In this document: piece by piece, positions 11,761-18,538 of the stretch
How the letters are laid out: each line of letters starts with the position of its first letter
How positions within the stretch are numbered: position 1 is the first letter of the stretch
Program-made: the position numbers and the translations under genes
Assembly (NCBI GenBank): GCA_900541475.1
Contig: UQJV01000018.1
Span: 1 to 36,689, forward strand
Direction: 5' to 3'
Source of the DNA: an uncultured Collinsella sp.
GTDB lineage: Bacteria; Actinomycetota; Coriobacteriia; Coriobacteriales; Coriobacteriaceae
Length of the DNA: 36,689 nt
Notes under the pieces: generated by a model
What the model was told of the DNA's origin: nothing
Database searches by the model: none
The model's input: the letters and a program-made list of their open reading frames with translations, nothing else

Positions 11761-11793
11761 GCGCAGCTCAACGGCCCCACCTGCGCGTTTTTT
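11761..11793 (+). terminator. Plus-strand terminator with no obvious gene upstream
   Basis: GCGCAG stem with CTGCGC (11761-11766 and 11781-11786), 14-nt loop, then a base and TTTTTT at 11788-11793. The U-tract is only on the plus strand. No plus-strand ORF precedes it, so it may end a short non-coding transcript that starts near the dnaK promoter. Confidence 0.5.
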
Positions 11794-11845
11794 AGTAAAC
11801 CTTGGCATACTCGGCGAACGGTATGAAGATGCCGGCCAGAGGGTA

Positions 11846-11873
11846 TTGCAAACGGTCGCTCCCGTGGTATGTT
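11846..11873 (+). promoter_or_regulatory. Predicted sigma-70 promoter of the ferredoxin gene
   Basis: TTGCAA, 16 bp, TATGTT, about 60 bp before the ferredoxin start codon. A reasonable match only. Confidence 0.4.
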
Positions 11874-11934
11874 TTTGCCCGAATCAAACCGGCGCGCATC
11901 GTCTGTAGCGTCGGTCAACAGAGAGGAAACTACC

Positions 11935-12120
11935 ATGGCTCATCCCGTAATTGATGCCGACGAGTGCATCGCTTGTGGCGTTTGCGTCGACTCTTGCCCC
12001 GCTGGCGTTCTGGAGCTCCAGGACGTCGCTACCGTCGCTGACGAGGACTCCTGCGTCGCCTGTGGCGCTTGCCAGGACGCTTGCCCCGCCGGCGCGATCA
12101 CCGAGATCGTCGAGGAGTAA
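11935..12120 (+). CDS. 2[4Fe-4S] ferredoxin
   Basis: A 61-residue electron carrier of the clostridial type, for low-potential cytoplasmic redox reactions. Two cluster motifs are complete: CIACGVCVDSCP and CVACGACQDACP. Each half begins with a similar beta strand, reflecting the ancient internal duplication. The start at 11935 follows AGAGGAAAC; upstream in-frame codons lack a ribosome site. It is monocistronic with its own promoter and a strong terminator. The partner enzymes are not in the window; hydrogenases and 2-oxoacid oxidoreductases are typical ones. Confidence 0.95.
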   Translation: MAHPVIDADECIACGVCVDSCPAGVLELQDVATVADEDSCVACGACQDACPAGAITEIVEE

Positions 12121-12160
12121 CAACTCCCCCACTTGCACACTCAAAAGTACACCGTGCACA

Positions 12161-12200
12161 AAAAAGGAGGCCTCCGCATCGCCGCGGAGGCCTCCTTTTG
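12161..12200. terminator. Bidirectional terminator between ferredoxin and niaR
   Basis: 15-bp perfect stem (12163-12177 with 12184-12198) and ATCGCC loop, flanked by T-runs on both strands. It separates the convergent ferredoxin and nad transcripts. Confidence 0.9.
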
Positions 12201-12212
12201 CATTCGTCGTTA

Positions 12213-12758
12213 CTAGGACAGGTCATCTTCGTAGGGCATCAGATCTGCCAGATAGCCCTTTTCCTTGAGCATGGCCTCGATCTCGTCAAGGGTTTGCTCG
12301 TCTTCCGCCGCGATGCGGTGGAAGTGATAGCCACTTGTCACCGTCAGCAGCGGAAAACTCTTGCCGCTCTCGATATCGTGCAGGTAGCGCTCAACATCGC
12401 GACGATTGCGAATGTCCAAGTCGGCCGTGATCTTACCGTATACGCGGTGATTGACGATCACGTTGAGCACGGCACCTCCTGCGTCGACGATACTCGTGAG
12501 CTCATCGCCTGCCTGCTCCACGCCGTGGCGAACCTTGACCAATCGCGTGGGCACAGCGGGGCTGCTGGGGGCCTCCTGCAGCACGTAGCCGCGATTGGTC
12601 GCCACGATATCGTGCCCATCGGCACGCAGCAGGGCGATGTCTTGCACGACAATCTGGCGGCTCACACCCACCTCACGAGCAAGTGCGCTGCCGGAGACGG
12701 GGCCCTTGGCTCGCTCGAGCACGCCCATGATGGCACGGCGACGCTCGCGGGCGTCCAT
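12213..12758 (-). CDS. niaR: NiaR, niacin-responsive repressor of NAD biosynthesis
   Basis: A 181-residue repressor with an N-terminal HTH_11 winged helix (RRRAIMGVLERAKGPVSGSALAREVG, about 7-60). A C-terminal 3H domain carries the His residues thought to bind metal/nicotinate (VRHG, VNHRVYG, YLHDIE, SGYHFHRI). In Firmicutes and Thermotogae this family represses nad genes when nicotinic acid is present. It is the last gene of the nad operon; its ATG overlaps the nadC stop by one base (TAATG), so translation is coupled. The palindrome at 16122-16165 over the nadA promoter is its probable site, giving autoregulation. Confidence 0.9.
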   Translation of the reverse strand: MDARERRRAIMGVLERAKGPVSGSALAREVGVSRQIVVQDIALLRADGHDIVATNRGYVLQEAPSSPAVPTRLVKVRHGVEQAGDELTSIVDAGGAVLNVIVNHRVYGKITADLDIRNRRDVERYLHDIESGKSFPLLTVTSGYHFHRIAAEDEQTLDEIEAMLKEKGYLADLMPYEDDLS

Positions 12759-13618
12759 TATTTACCGTCCAACAGACGCAGGTGTTTAAGCGAGAGGTCG
12801 AGAATCGGCGCAGAGTGCGTCAGCGCCCCCGAGCTAATAAAGTCAACGCCCAGGTCGGCGAGTGCACGGATATTGCTGGCGTCCACATTGCCCGAACACT
12901 CGGTCTTGGCGCGGCCGGCGATAAGCTCAATCGCGGCAGCCATGTCGTCGTGGGTCATGTTGTCGAGCATGATGATATCGGCGCCGGCCTCCACAGCCTC
13001 GCGCACCATGTCCAGGTTTTCGCACTCAATCTCGACCGTCGTGGTAAACGACGCATGGGCGCGCGCCATCTCGATCGCGCGCGTCACGCCACCGGCGGCA
13101 TCGATGTGGTTGTCCTTGAGCATGACGGCCGTCGACAGGTTGTAGCGGTGGTTGCTGCCGCCGCCGATCTCGACCGCTGCCTTTTCAAACACGCGCATGC
13201 CCGGCGTGGTCTTACGCGTGTCGACAAGCACGGTCTTGGTGCCCTCGAGCGCCGCGGCCATGCTGTGCGTGTAGGTAGCGATGCCACTCATGCGCTGCAG
13301 GTAGTTGAGTGCCACGCGCTCACCCGAAAGCAGCACGCGCGCGTCGCCGCGCACCTGACCCACGTGGTCGCCGGCGTGCACCTCATCGCCATCGACGACA
13401 TCAAACAGCACCGAGCTCTGCGAATCCAGCAGCTCAAAGGTGCGAGCGAACACATCCAGGCCGGCGATGATGCCATCGGCTTTGGCGATAAGCTCCACCG
13501 TGGCGGGACGCGCCGTGGGGCACACGCTCGCCGTGCTCACGTCCTCAAAGGTAATGTCCTCGCGCAGAGCCTGCAGAATCAGATCATCGACGACGAGCTT
13601 CATGGTAATGGGATTCAT
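12758..13618 (-). CDS. nadC: Nicotinate-nucleotide pyrophosphorylase (carboxylating), quinolinate phosphoribosyltransferase
   Basis: Converts quinolinate and PRPP to nicotinate mononucleotide, CO2 and pyrophosphate, the third step of de novo NAD synthesis. The 286 residues are the family length. Characteristic stretches include VALNYLQRMSGIATYT, the active-site strand VDTRKTTPGMR, EKAAVEIGGGSNHRYNL and MLKDNH. The later barrel strands VEIECENL and IIMLDNM are also present. The start follows GGAGGAG; it lies 3 bp after the nadB stop and overlaps niaR by one base. Confidence 0.97.
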   Translation of the reverse strand: MNPITMKLVVDDLILQALREDITFEDVSTASVCPTARPATVELIAKADGIIAGLDVFARTFELLDSQSSVLFDVVDGDEVHAGDHVGQVRGDARVLLSGERVALNYLQRMSGIATYTHSMAAALEGTKTVLVDTRKTTPGMRVFEKAAVEIGGGSNHRYNLSTAVMLKDNHIDAAGGVTRAIEMARAHASFTTTVEIECENLDMVREAVEAGADIIMLDNMTHDDMAAAIELIAGRAKTECSGNVDASNIRALADLGVDFISSGALTHSAPILDLSLKHLRLLDGK

Positions 13619-13621
13619 GGT

Positions 13622-14998
13622 CTACTCCTCCACGGCCTGCGTGCCGGCGGCACGGGCCAAATCATCGATTGCCAGGGGATCGGCACTCAGGGCGCGATGA
13701 CGGCCATCGAGCGCGGGATCGCCCGCCTGCTCCACGGTCAGCGACTCGCCGGTACGCATATACCACGCGGCGCGACGACCCCAGACCAGCGCTTCGAGCA
13801 GGCTGTTTGATGCGAGGCGATTCTTGCCGTGAACGCCGTTGCAAGCCGTCTCGCCCGCGGCGTAGAGCTCGGGCATCGAGGTGCGGCCGTCCTTGTCGAC
13901 CCACACGCCGCCCATAAAGTAGTGCTGCGTGGGCGTAACGGGAATGGGCTCGTCCAAGATATCGCGGCCGTCCTCCAGGCAGCGCGCGCGGATGTTGGTA
14001 AAGTGCCCGGTCACCACATCGCGCTCGACGGGGGCAAAGCTCAGCCACTCGTGCTCGGTGCCGTCCTGCTTCATCTGCTCGCGAATGGCGGCGGCGACCA
14101 CGTCACGCGGCTGCAGCTCGTCGGTAAAGCGCTCGCCAGCGGCGTTGAGCAGAATCGCGCCCTCGCCGCGGCAGCTCTCGCTGATCAGGAAGGTGCGGCC
14201 CGGCTGCGGCGAGAACAGCCCCGTGGGGTGAATCTGCACGTAGTCCAGATGCTCCATCTTAATGCCATGCTCCTGAGCGATGTAGCAAGCGTCGCCCGTG
14301 AGCTGCGGGTAGTTAGTCGAATGGTCGTACACGCCGCCGATACCGCCCGTCGCCCACAGCGTATGGCGGGCATGGATCTCAAACGGCTCGCCGGCATGCA
14401 CGCCCTCGGCGGCGTTTGCCAGCTCGTCGGCGGGACGAACCGAGTTGTCCTCGTCCACGGGAACGGCGACGACGCCGGTGCACACCGTAGCGCCATCACG
14501 CTCGCCCGTCAGGATGTCGGTCATGGCCACGTGCTCCAAGATCTGCACGTTATCCAGCTTGCGAACGGCCTGGAGCAGTTTGGTCGTGATCTCCTTGCCC
14601 GTAATGTCGGCATGGAAGGCAATGCGCGGGCGGCTGTGCGCGCCCTCGCGGGTAAAGTCGAGGCTGCCGTCGGCCTTGCGTTCAAAGTCCACGCCCATCG
14701 CTAGCAAGTCGTTGATGACCGAGCGGCTCGAGCGAATCATGATGTCGACGCTCTCGCGGCGGTTCTCGTAGTGGCCGGCGTGCATGGTGTCCTCAAAGAA
14801 GGCATCGTAGTCTGAGCCTTCGGGCAGCACGCAGATGCCACCCTGCGCGAGCATCGAGTCGCACTCGTCGACAGCGCCCTTGGAGAGCATGATCACGCGC
14901 GTGCTCGTCGGCAGATTGAGGGCCGCGTACAGGCCCGCCACGCCGCAGCCGGCAATGACAACGTCGCACTCCATGTCGGGGTATTGTTTGGTTTCCAC
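13622..14998 (-). CDS. nadB: L-aspartate oxidase
   Basis: FAD enzyme oxidising L-aspartate to iminoaspartate for NadA. It has 458 residues from a GTG at 14996-14998, chosen because AGGGAGAGG precedes it. The frame stays open upstream into the nadA-nadB hairpin and nadA, but without a ribosome site. The dinucleotide-binding fold is near the start (VVIAGCGVAGLYAALN). AQGGICV, the SRPRIAFHADITGKE region and the signature HYFMGGVWVDKDGRTS with LYAAGETACNGVHGKNRLASNSLLE follow. It lacks most of the C-terminal helical domain of the ~530-residue proteobacterial enzymes, a common short form. Fumarate reductase is a relative, but the nad context settles the role. Confidence 0.95.
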   Translation of the reverse strand: METKQYPDMECDVVIAGCGVAGLYAALNLPTSTRVIMLSKGAVDECDSMLAQGGICVLPEGSDYDAFFEDTMHAGHYENRRESVDIMIRSSRSVINDLLAMGVDFERKADGSLDFTREGAHSRPRIAFHADITGKEITTKLLQAVRKLDNVQILEHVAMTDILTGERDGATVCTGVVAVPVDEDNSVRPADELANAAEGVHAGEPFEIHARHTLWATGGIGGVYDHSTNYPQLTGDACYIAQEHGIKMEHLDYVQIHPTGLFSPQPGRTFLISESCRGEGAILLNAAGERFTDELQPRDVVAAAIREQMKQDGTEHEWLSFAPVERDVVTGHFTNIRARCLEDGRDILDEPIPVTPTQHYFMGGVWVDKDGRTSMPELYAAGETACNGVHGKNRLASNSLLEALVWGRRAAWYMRTGESLTVEQAGDPALDGRHRALSADPLAIDDLARAAGTQAVEE

Positions 14999-15016
14999 AG
15001 GAATCCTCTCCCTTGT

Positions 15017-15051
15017 AATGTGACATAAGGGACTGTCCCTCATGCCACATT
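15017..15051 (-). repeat. 17-bp hairpin in the nadA-nadB gap
   Basis: On the minus strand (the nad mRNA) all 17 positions pair, two of them as G.U: AATGTGGCATGAGGGAC, one base, GTCCCTTATGTCACATT. On the plus strand the same two pairs would be A-C mismatches. It lies between the nadA stop and the nadB ribosome site, and its core GGGACAGTCCC matches the window's hairpin family. Confidence 0.65.
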
Positions 15052-15054
15052 GGC

Positions 15055-16080
15055 TTAGCGCGCCGCGTACTCGAGCATGCGGTCGAGCGTGAGCTTGGCC
15101 TGATCGGCTGCCTCGTCCGACACGCCAATCTGCACCTCGCCCACGCCCGTCTCCAGGCAGCGCACGAGCTTTTCGAGCGTGATGAGATCCATGTTGACGC
15201 AGGTGGGCTGCACCGCAGGGAAATAGAACTTTTTGCCGGTGCCCTCGCAGCGGCGCTCGAGCTCGTAGAGCACGCCGCGGACCGTCACGATGATGAACTC
15301 GCTCGCGTCCGACTCCTCGGCGTACTTGATGATGCCGGCGGTGGAGCCGATGTAGTCGGCCTCGGCAAGGACATCGGCCTTGCACTCGGGGTGCGCCAGC
15401 ACGAGCGCGTCGGGGTGCGCTTCCTGCGCGTCAACGATCTGCTCGACGGTGATGATGTGATGGCGCGGGCAATAGCCATTGTTGAGGATGACGTGCTTTT
15501 GCGGCACCTGCTCGGCTACGAAGCGGCCCAGGTTTTGATCGGGGATGAACAGGACGTGTTGCTGCGGCAGCTCGGACACAATCTTGACGGCGTTGGAGCT
15601 AGTGACACACACATCACTCCAGCTCTTGATCTCAACCGTCGAGTTAACGTAGCAGACCACGGCAAGGTCGTCGCCGTACTCGGCGCGTGCCGCGTCGACC
15701 GTCTCGCGCTTGACCATGTGCGCCATGGGACAATCCGCGCCCAGCTCGGGCAGCAGCACGGTCTTGGTGGGGTTGAGCAGCTTGGCGCTCTCGCCCATAA
15801 ACTCCACGCCGCACAGCACGATGGTCTGCTGCGGCAGGCTCTTGGCGAGCTTTGCCAGGTAGAAACTGTCGCCGACGTAATCGGCAACGGCTTGGACCTC
15901 GGGCGCCACATAGTAGTGCGCCAAGATCACCGCGTCACGTTGGGTTTTTAATTGCTGAATGGCCTCGACGAGCTCTGCGGGCACCAGCGCCGCGCGCTCC
16001 GTTGCCGTCGTTGCCGATGCTAGGCCGGCCGCGATATCGCGTGCAAGCTCCGACGCATCCATGTTCGCGCTCTGTGCCAT
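15055..16080 (-). CDS. nadA: Quinolinate synthase A
   Basis: [4Fe-4S] enzyme condensing iminoaspartate with dihydroxyacetone phosphate to quinolinate. The 341 residues and features fit: AVILAHYYVAPEVQAVADYVGDSFYL, the cluster region VLCGVEFMGESAKLLNP, GADCPMAH, CYVNSTVEIKSWSDVCVTSSNA, then LAHPECKADV and the last cluster cysteine in QPTCVNM. Start at the ATG 16078-16080, with AGAGGGG upstream. It is the first gene of nadA-nadB-nadC-niaR, under the promoter/palindrome at 16122-16165. Confidence 0.97.
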   Translation of the reverse strand: MAQSANMDASELARDIAAGLASATTATERAALVPAELVEAIQQLKTQRDAVILAHYYVAPEVQAVADYVGDSFYLAKLAKSLPQQTIVLCGVEFMGESAKLLNPTKTVLLPELGADCPMAHMVKRETVDAARAEYGDDLAVVCYVNSTVEIKSWSDVCVTSSNAVKIVSELPQQHVLFIPDQNLGRFVAEQVPQKHVILNNGYCPRHHIITVEQIVDAQEAHPDALVLAHPECKADVLAEADYIGSTAGIIKYAEESDASEFIIVTVRGVLYELERRCEGTGKKFYFPAVQPTCVNMDLITLEKLVRCLETGVGEVQIGVSDEAADQAKLTLDRMLEYAAR

Positions 16081-16114
16081 CAAGGCCCCTCTCTTTTGGC
16101 GAATCTTGGGGCTT

Positions 16115-16165
16115 TAGTATGACACCTAGGTTTACAGCTGACAAGACAGCTGTAAACCTAGGTGT
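16115..16165 (-). promoter_or_regulatory. nad operon promoter with probable NiaR operator
   Basis: Perfect 19-bp inverted repeat ACACCTAGGTTTACAGCTG at 16122-16140 and its complement at 16147-16165, separated by 6 bases. On the minus strand -35 TTGTCA lies at the palindrome centre; 17 bp later is CATACT, just outside the palindrome toward nadA. The operator therefore covers the -35 and spacer. Assignment to NiaR rests on context. Confidence 0.75.
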
Positions 16166-16186
16166 AAAGTTGAAATAAAGATTCAA

Positions 16187-16415
16187 TCATGCGGCAGGTC
16201 CATTTTCGAACTGGCAAGCTGAGGATAGTCGAGCTCTCGATAGCGCAGGAGGCATCTTTGGACGCCCGCCGCGCATGGTCGACGGCATGCCCGTAGCCGG
16301 GCACACCGGACACGGCTTTGGAACCAAAAGCATCAAGCTTGCCGTCGAACGCATGAACGGCAACTGCCAGTTTCGCATCAACGGCGACCGGTTTGAGCTA
16401 CGCGCCGTGATGTAA
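16187..16415 (+). pseudogene. C-terminal remnant of a GHKL sensor histidine kinase
   Basis: A plus-strand frame ending at TAA 16413-16415 reads ...GHTGHGFGTKSIKLAVERMNG and ends FELRAVM. This matches the last ATP-binding motif (G2 box, HGFGTKSI) and final strands of GHKL/HATPase_c_5 kinases of quorum-sensing type. No start codon, ribosome site, N-box or membrane part is present; upstream is the nad operator. It looks like a decayed 3' end of about 75 codons. The call depends on one motif, so it could also be chance coding-like sequence. Confidence 0.5.
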
Positions 16416-16475
16416 GGGCGCGACAAGCCGGCGCCGCGCTCGACCCGTCAGGGCCGCCTTGCCGGCTCCGGTCCG

Positions 16476-17051
16476 CTACAGCGGCGCGGCTGCCGGAGTC
16501 AGCTGCTTGATGTATGCCCACATGCGCTGCTTGGCGGCTTTGTCAGTAAGCGCCGCCTCAAAACCGTCGAGCGCGAGCACGCGACGCCCCTGCACATGGG
16601 CGACCAAGCCGGGCTTGAGCATAGCAGTATCAAAGTCGTCGATTGCCACGAGCATGTCTGCATAGGTCTCGCGCATGGTATCGGCCGCGCGATCGTCCAG
16701 CAGCAGGACCGCCTCGGGGTCCAAGGCCTCGAGCGCCTCGCGGAACAGCTCGCACGGCAGGCCCTCGCCTGTCGCAACCGCTCCGTCACCCGCGCCGGCA
16801 ACACTTGCCAGCACGCAGAAATCCTCGGGCGCGTATCCGATGGCACCGAGCGCCTTGCGCAGCGCGGCACCGTCCGGACCGGCAGCCAGCTCGCCGCCCG
16901 CACGCTCGGCATCGTCTAAATCACCTTTTACCAGCACAATCGGCGAGCACGCGTTGCCCGCGATACGCACGCCGCGACCCGCGAGCGATGCGAGCTCCTG
17001 CTCGGTCGCCTGGGCGATGGCTTCTTTTTTCTGGCTTTGTGACGTGGACAT
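16476..17051 (-). CDS. Unidentified protein, possibly degenerate uracil-DNA-glycosylase-like fold
   Basis: 191 residues from the ATG at 17049-17051 with GGAG upstream; an in-frame ATG 30 bases earlier lacks a ribosome site. Alternating strands and helices are suggested by SPIVLVKGDLDD, LRKALGAIGYAPEDFCVLASV, FREALEALDPEAVLLLDDRAAD and HVQGRRVLALDGFEAAL. The order (small-molecule/DNA-site strand, helix, FxxxLxxLxPxxVLLL, DxxA) resembles family-4 uracil-DNA glycosylases, but the catalytic and iron-sulfur cysteine motifs are missing. No signal peptide or membrane helix. It is divergent from thioredoxin. Function unknown; the fold guess is weak. Confidence 0.6.
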   Translation of the reverse strand: MSTSQSQKKEAIAQATEQELASLAGRGVRIAGNACSPIVLVKGDLDDAERAGGELAAGPDGAALRKALGAIGYAPEDFCVLASVAGAGDGAVATGEGLPCELFREALEALDPEAVLLLDDRAADTMRETYADMLVAIDDFDTAMLKPGLVAHVQGRRVLALDGFEAALTDKAAKQRMWAYIKQLTPAAAPL

Positions 17052-17187
17052 GCGCTCTCCAATCGTTTGCATGCCCACCATTATATAAAAGAGCCAACCG
17101 CGAGTGCTTGCTTTGCGGACCGTTGGGTATAAGCACGGTCGTACTGAGTTTTACGCGGCCGAGCCGCGTCGCATTATGGAGGTCACC

Positions 17188-17508
17188 ATGGCTGACATTA
17201 AGCAGATTACCCCCGAGAACTTCGATTCCGTCGTTAACGGCAGCCTTCCCGTGCTGGTTGATTTTTGGGCACCGTGGTGCGGTCCCTGCCGTTCGCTCTC
17301 GCCCATCGTTGACGAAGTGGCCGACGAGCTGGCCGGCAAACTTGTCGTCGCCAAATGCAACGTCGACGACAATCAGGACCTAGCCATGAAGTTTGGCGTT
17401 ATGAGCATCCCCACGCTGGTCGTCTTTAAGAACGGCGAGGAAATCGACCGCTCCGTTGGCGCGCTGCCCAAGGCCAGGCTGCAGGCACTGCTTGAGAAGC
17501 ACCTGTAA
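17188..17508 (+). CDS. trxA: Thioredoxin
   Basis: A 106-residue dithiol-disulfide oxidoreductase of the cytoplasm, standard length. The active site WCGPC is at residues 30-34 in VDFWAPWCGPC, and the cis-proline loop is MSIPTLVVF. There is no signal peptide. The start at 17188 has GGAGGTCACC directly upstream; an earlier in-frame ATG at 17176 overlaps that ribosome site. A TATAAG -10-like element lies at 17128-17133. It is single-gene, followed by a terminator at 17620. No thioredoxin reductase is adjacent. Confidence 0.96.
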   Translation: MADIKQITPENFDSVVNGSLPVLVDFWAPWCGPCRSLSPIVDEVADELAGKLVVAKCNVDDNQDLAMKFGVMSIPTLVVFKNGEEIDRSVGALPKARLQALLEKHL

Positions 17509-17619
17509 TACGCCGGTCATGTGCTGCCGTCCATGAGCGGTTTTGCGCCGCTCACCGGAGAGCCGGGCGCTGCGCCCGCGACCACGGATAGTATGGTGGT
17601 CACAAACAGCCCCCAGTGA

Positions 17620-17656
17620 ACGGGTGCGGGTCAGACGGACTCGCACCCGTTTTCTT
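17620..17656 (+). terminator. Terminator downstream of thioredoxin
   Basis: ACGGGTGCG stem (17620-17628 with 17642-17650), 13-nt loop, followed by TTTTCTT. A TAGAAT -10-like sequence for the next operon is at 17684-17689. Confidence 0.75.
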
Positions 17657-17727
17657 ATGCGGCGATGCGCAAAGCGGGCGTAGTAGAATCTGAACCACTG
17701 AATAGACCCGTACAAAAGGAGATTCAC

Positions 17728-17976
17728 ATGCATGACGTTGGAATGAACATGAGCCAGCTTGCCATGAGCGTCAAGCAGGTCGACGACACGATCGAGCTCG
17801 CCCACGAGTGGAGCCATCAGCTGCTGCATGCAACCGAGAACTTTGATATGGAGCGCATTGGCGCCAAGCTCGAGGCCGCCATGGCGGCGCTCCACGAGGC
17901 GCACGACGCACTCGAGGGCTACGAGGAGGCCATCGAGGCCGACCACAACTCCGTTGGCTCCGTAAAGCTGGTGTAG
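17728..17976 (+). CDS. Small helical protein of unknown function upstream of nikR
   Basis: 82 residues, start after AAAGGAG at 17716-17720. It is nearly all amphipathic helix (MSQLAMSVKQVDDTIELAHEW, then ERIGAKLEAAMAALHEAHDALEGYEEAIEAD), with several His and Met residues and no cysteines. No signal peptide or membrane helix. It is followed by nikR after one base, so the two are co-translated and followed by the hyp genes. A role linked to nickel or hydrogenase maturation is inferred from the neighbours only. I do not recognise the family. Confidence 0.7.
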   Translation: MHDVGMNMSQLAMSVKQVDDTIELAHEWSHQLLHATENFDMERIGAKLEAAMAALHEAHDALEGYEEAIEADHNSVGSVKLV

Positions 17977-17977
17977 C

Positions 17978-18490
17978 GTGGCCGATCACGAGCACGCCTG
18001 CGATCACGAGCACGAGCATTCGCACGGGCTGACCGGCGACGCGGGCTGTCGTTGCGGCAGCCCCGCCTCCGAACTGGTCCGTTTTTCGGTCACCGCGCCC
18101 GACGACCTGCTGCGCCGCTTTGACGAGCAGATCGCGCGACGCGGCGACGTTGCCAACCGTTCCGAGGCCGTGCGCGACCTGATTCGCGCCTCGATTGCCA
18201 AGGAGCAGATGCGAACGCCCGACGAGCAGGTCATCGGGTCGCTCACCATGATTTACGACCATCACACCGGCGACCTGACGCGCCGCCTGGACGAGGTGCA
18301 GCACGACTACACCGACGAGATCGTATCGACCATGCACGTGCATCTGGATCACCACAACTGCTTGGAGATTCTGGCGCTTAAGGGTCGCGGTGAGCGTGTC
18401 TACGAGCTGGCCGACCGTCTGCTGGGCCTGCGCGGCGTTAAACACGGCGAGCTCACCTGCGCCGCCACCGAGCAGAGCCTGGGGCTGTAA
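17978..18490 (+). CDS. nikR: NikR-type nickel-responsive regulator with His-rich N-terminal extension
   Basis: A 170-residue ribbon-helix-helix/ACT regulator that controls nickel uptake when Ni(II) is bound. The RHH part is about residues 27-75 (LVRFSVTAPDDLLRRFDEQI, NRSEAVRDLIRASI). The C-terminal ACT-like domain keeps the nickel ligands: His in TMIYDHHTG and the H-x-H...C set in MHVHLDHHNCLEI. Unusual is the first ~25 residues, HEHACDHEHEHSHG followed by GCRCG, absent from the 133-residue E. coli protein and likely to bind metal. It starts with GTG one base after the previous stop. The ribosome site is weak, suggesting coupling. It leads the hyp genes; no nickel transporter is in the window. 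Confidence 0.92.
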   Translation: MADHEHACDHEHEHSHGLTGDAGCRCGSPASELVRFSVTAPDDLLRRFDEQIARRGDVANRSEAVRDLIRASIAKEQMRTPDEQVIGSLTMIYDHHTGDLTRRLDEVQHDYTDEIVSTMHVHLDHHNCLEILALKGRGERVYELADRLLGLRGVKHGELTCAATEQSLGL

Positions 18491-18503
18491 CAGCACACGC
18501 CTG

Positions 18504-18523
18504 CCAATAAGGGACAGGTTTCA
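18504..18523 (+). repeat. Half copy of the GGGACAGG hairpin repeat
   Basis: CTGCCAATAAGGGACAGGTT between nikR and hypF matches one arm and the loop of the hairpins at 27767 and 31483, but the second arm is missing. It precedes the hypF ribosome site. Confidence 0.45.
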
Positions 18524-18538
18524 ATGAAGGAGGGTCGC

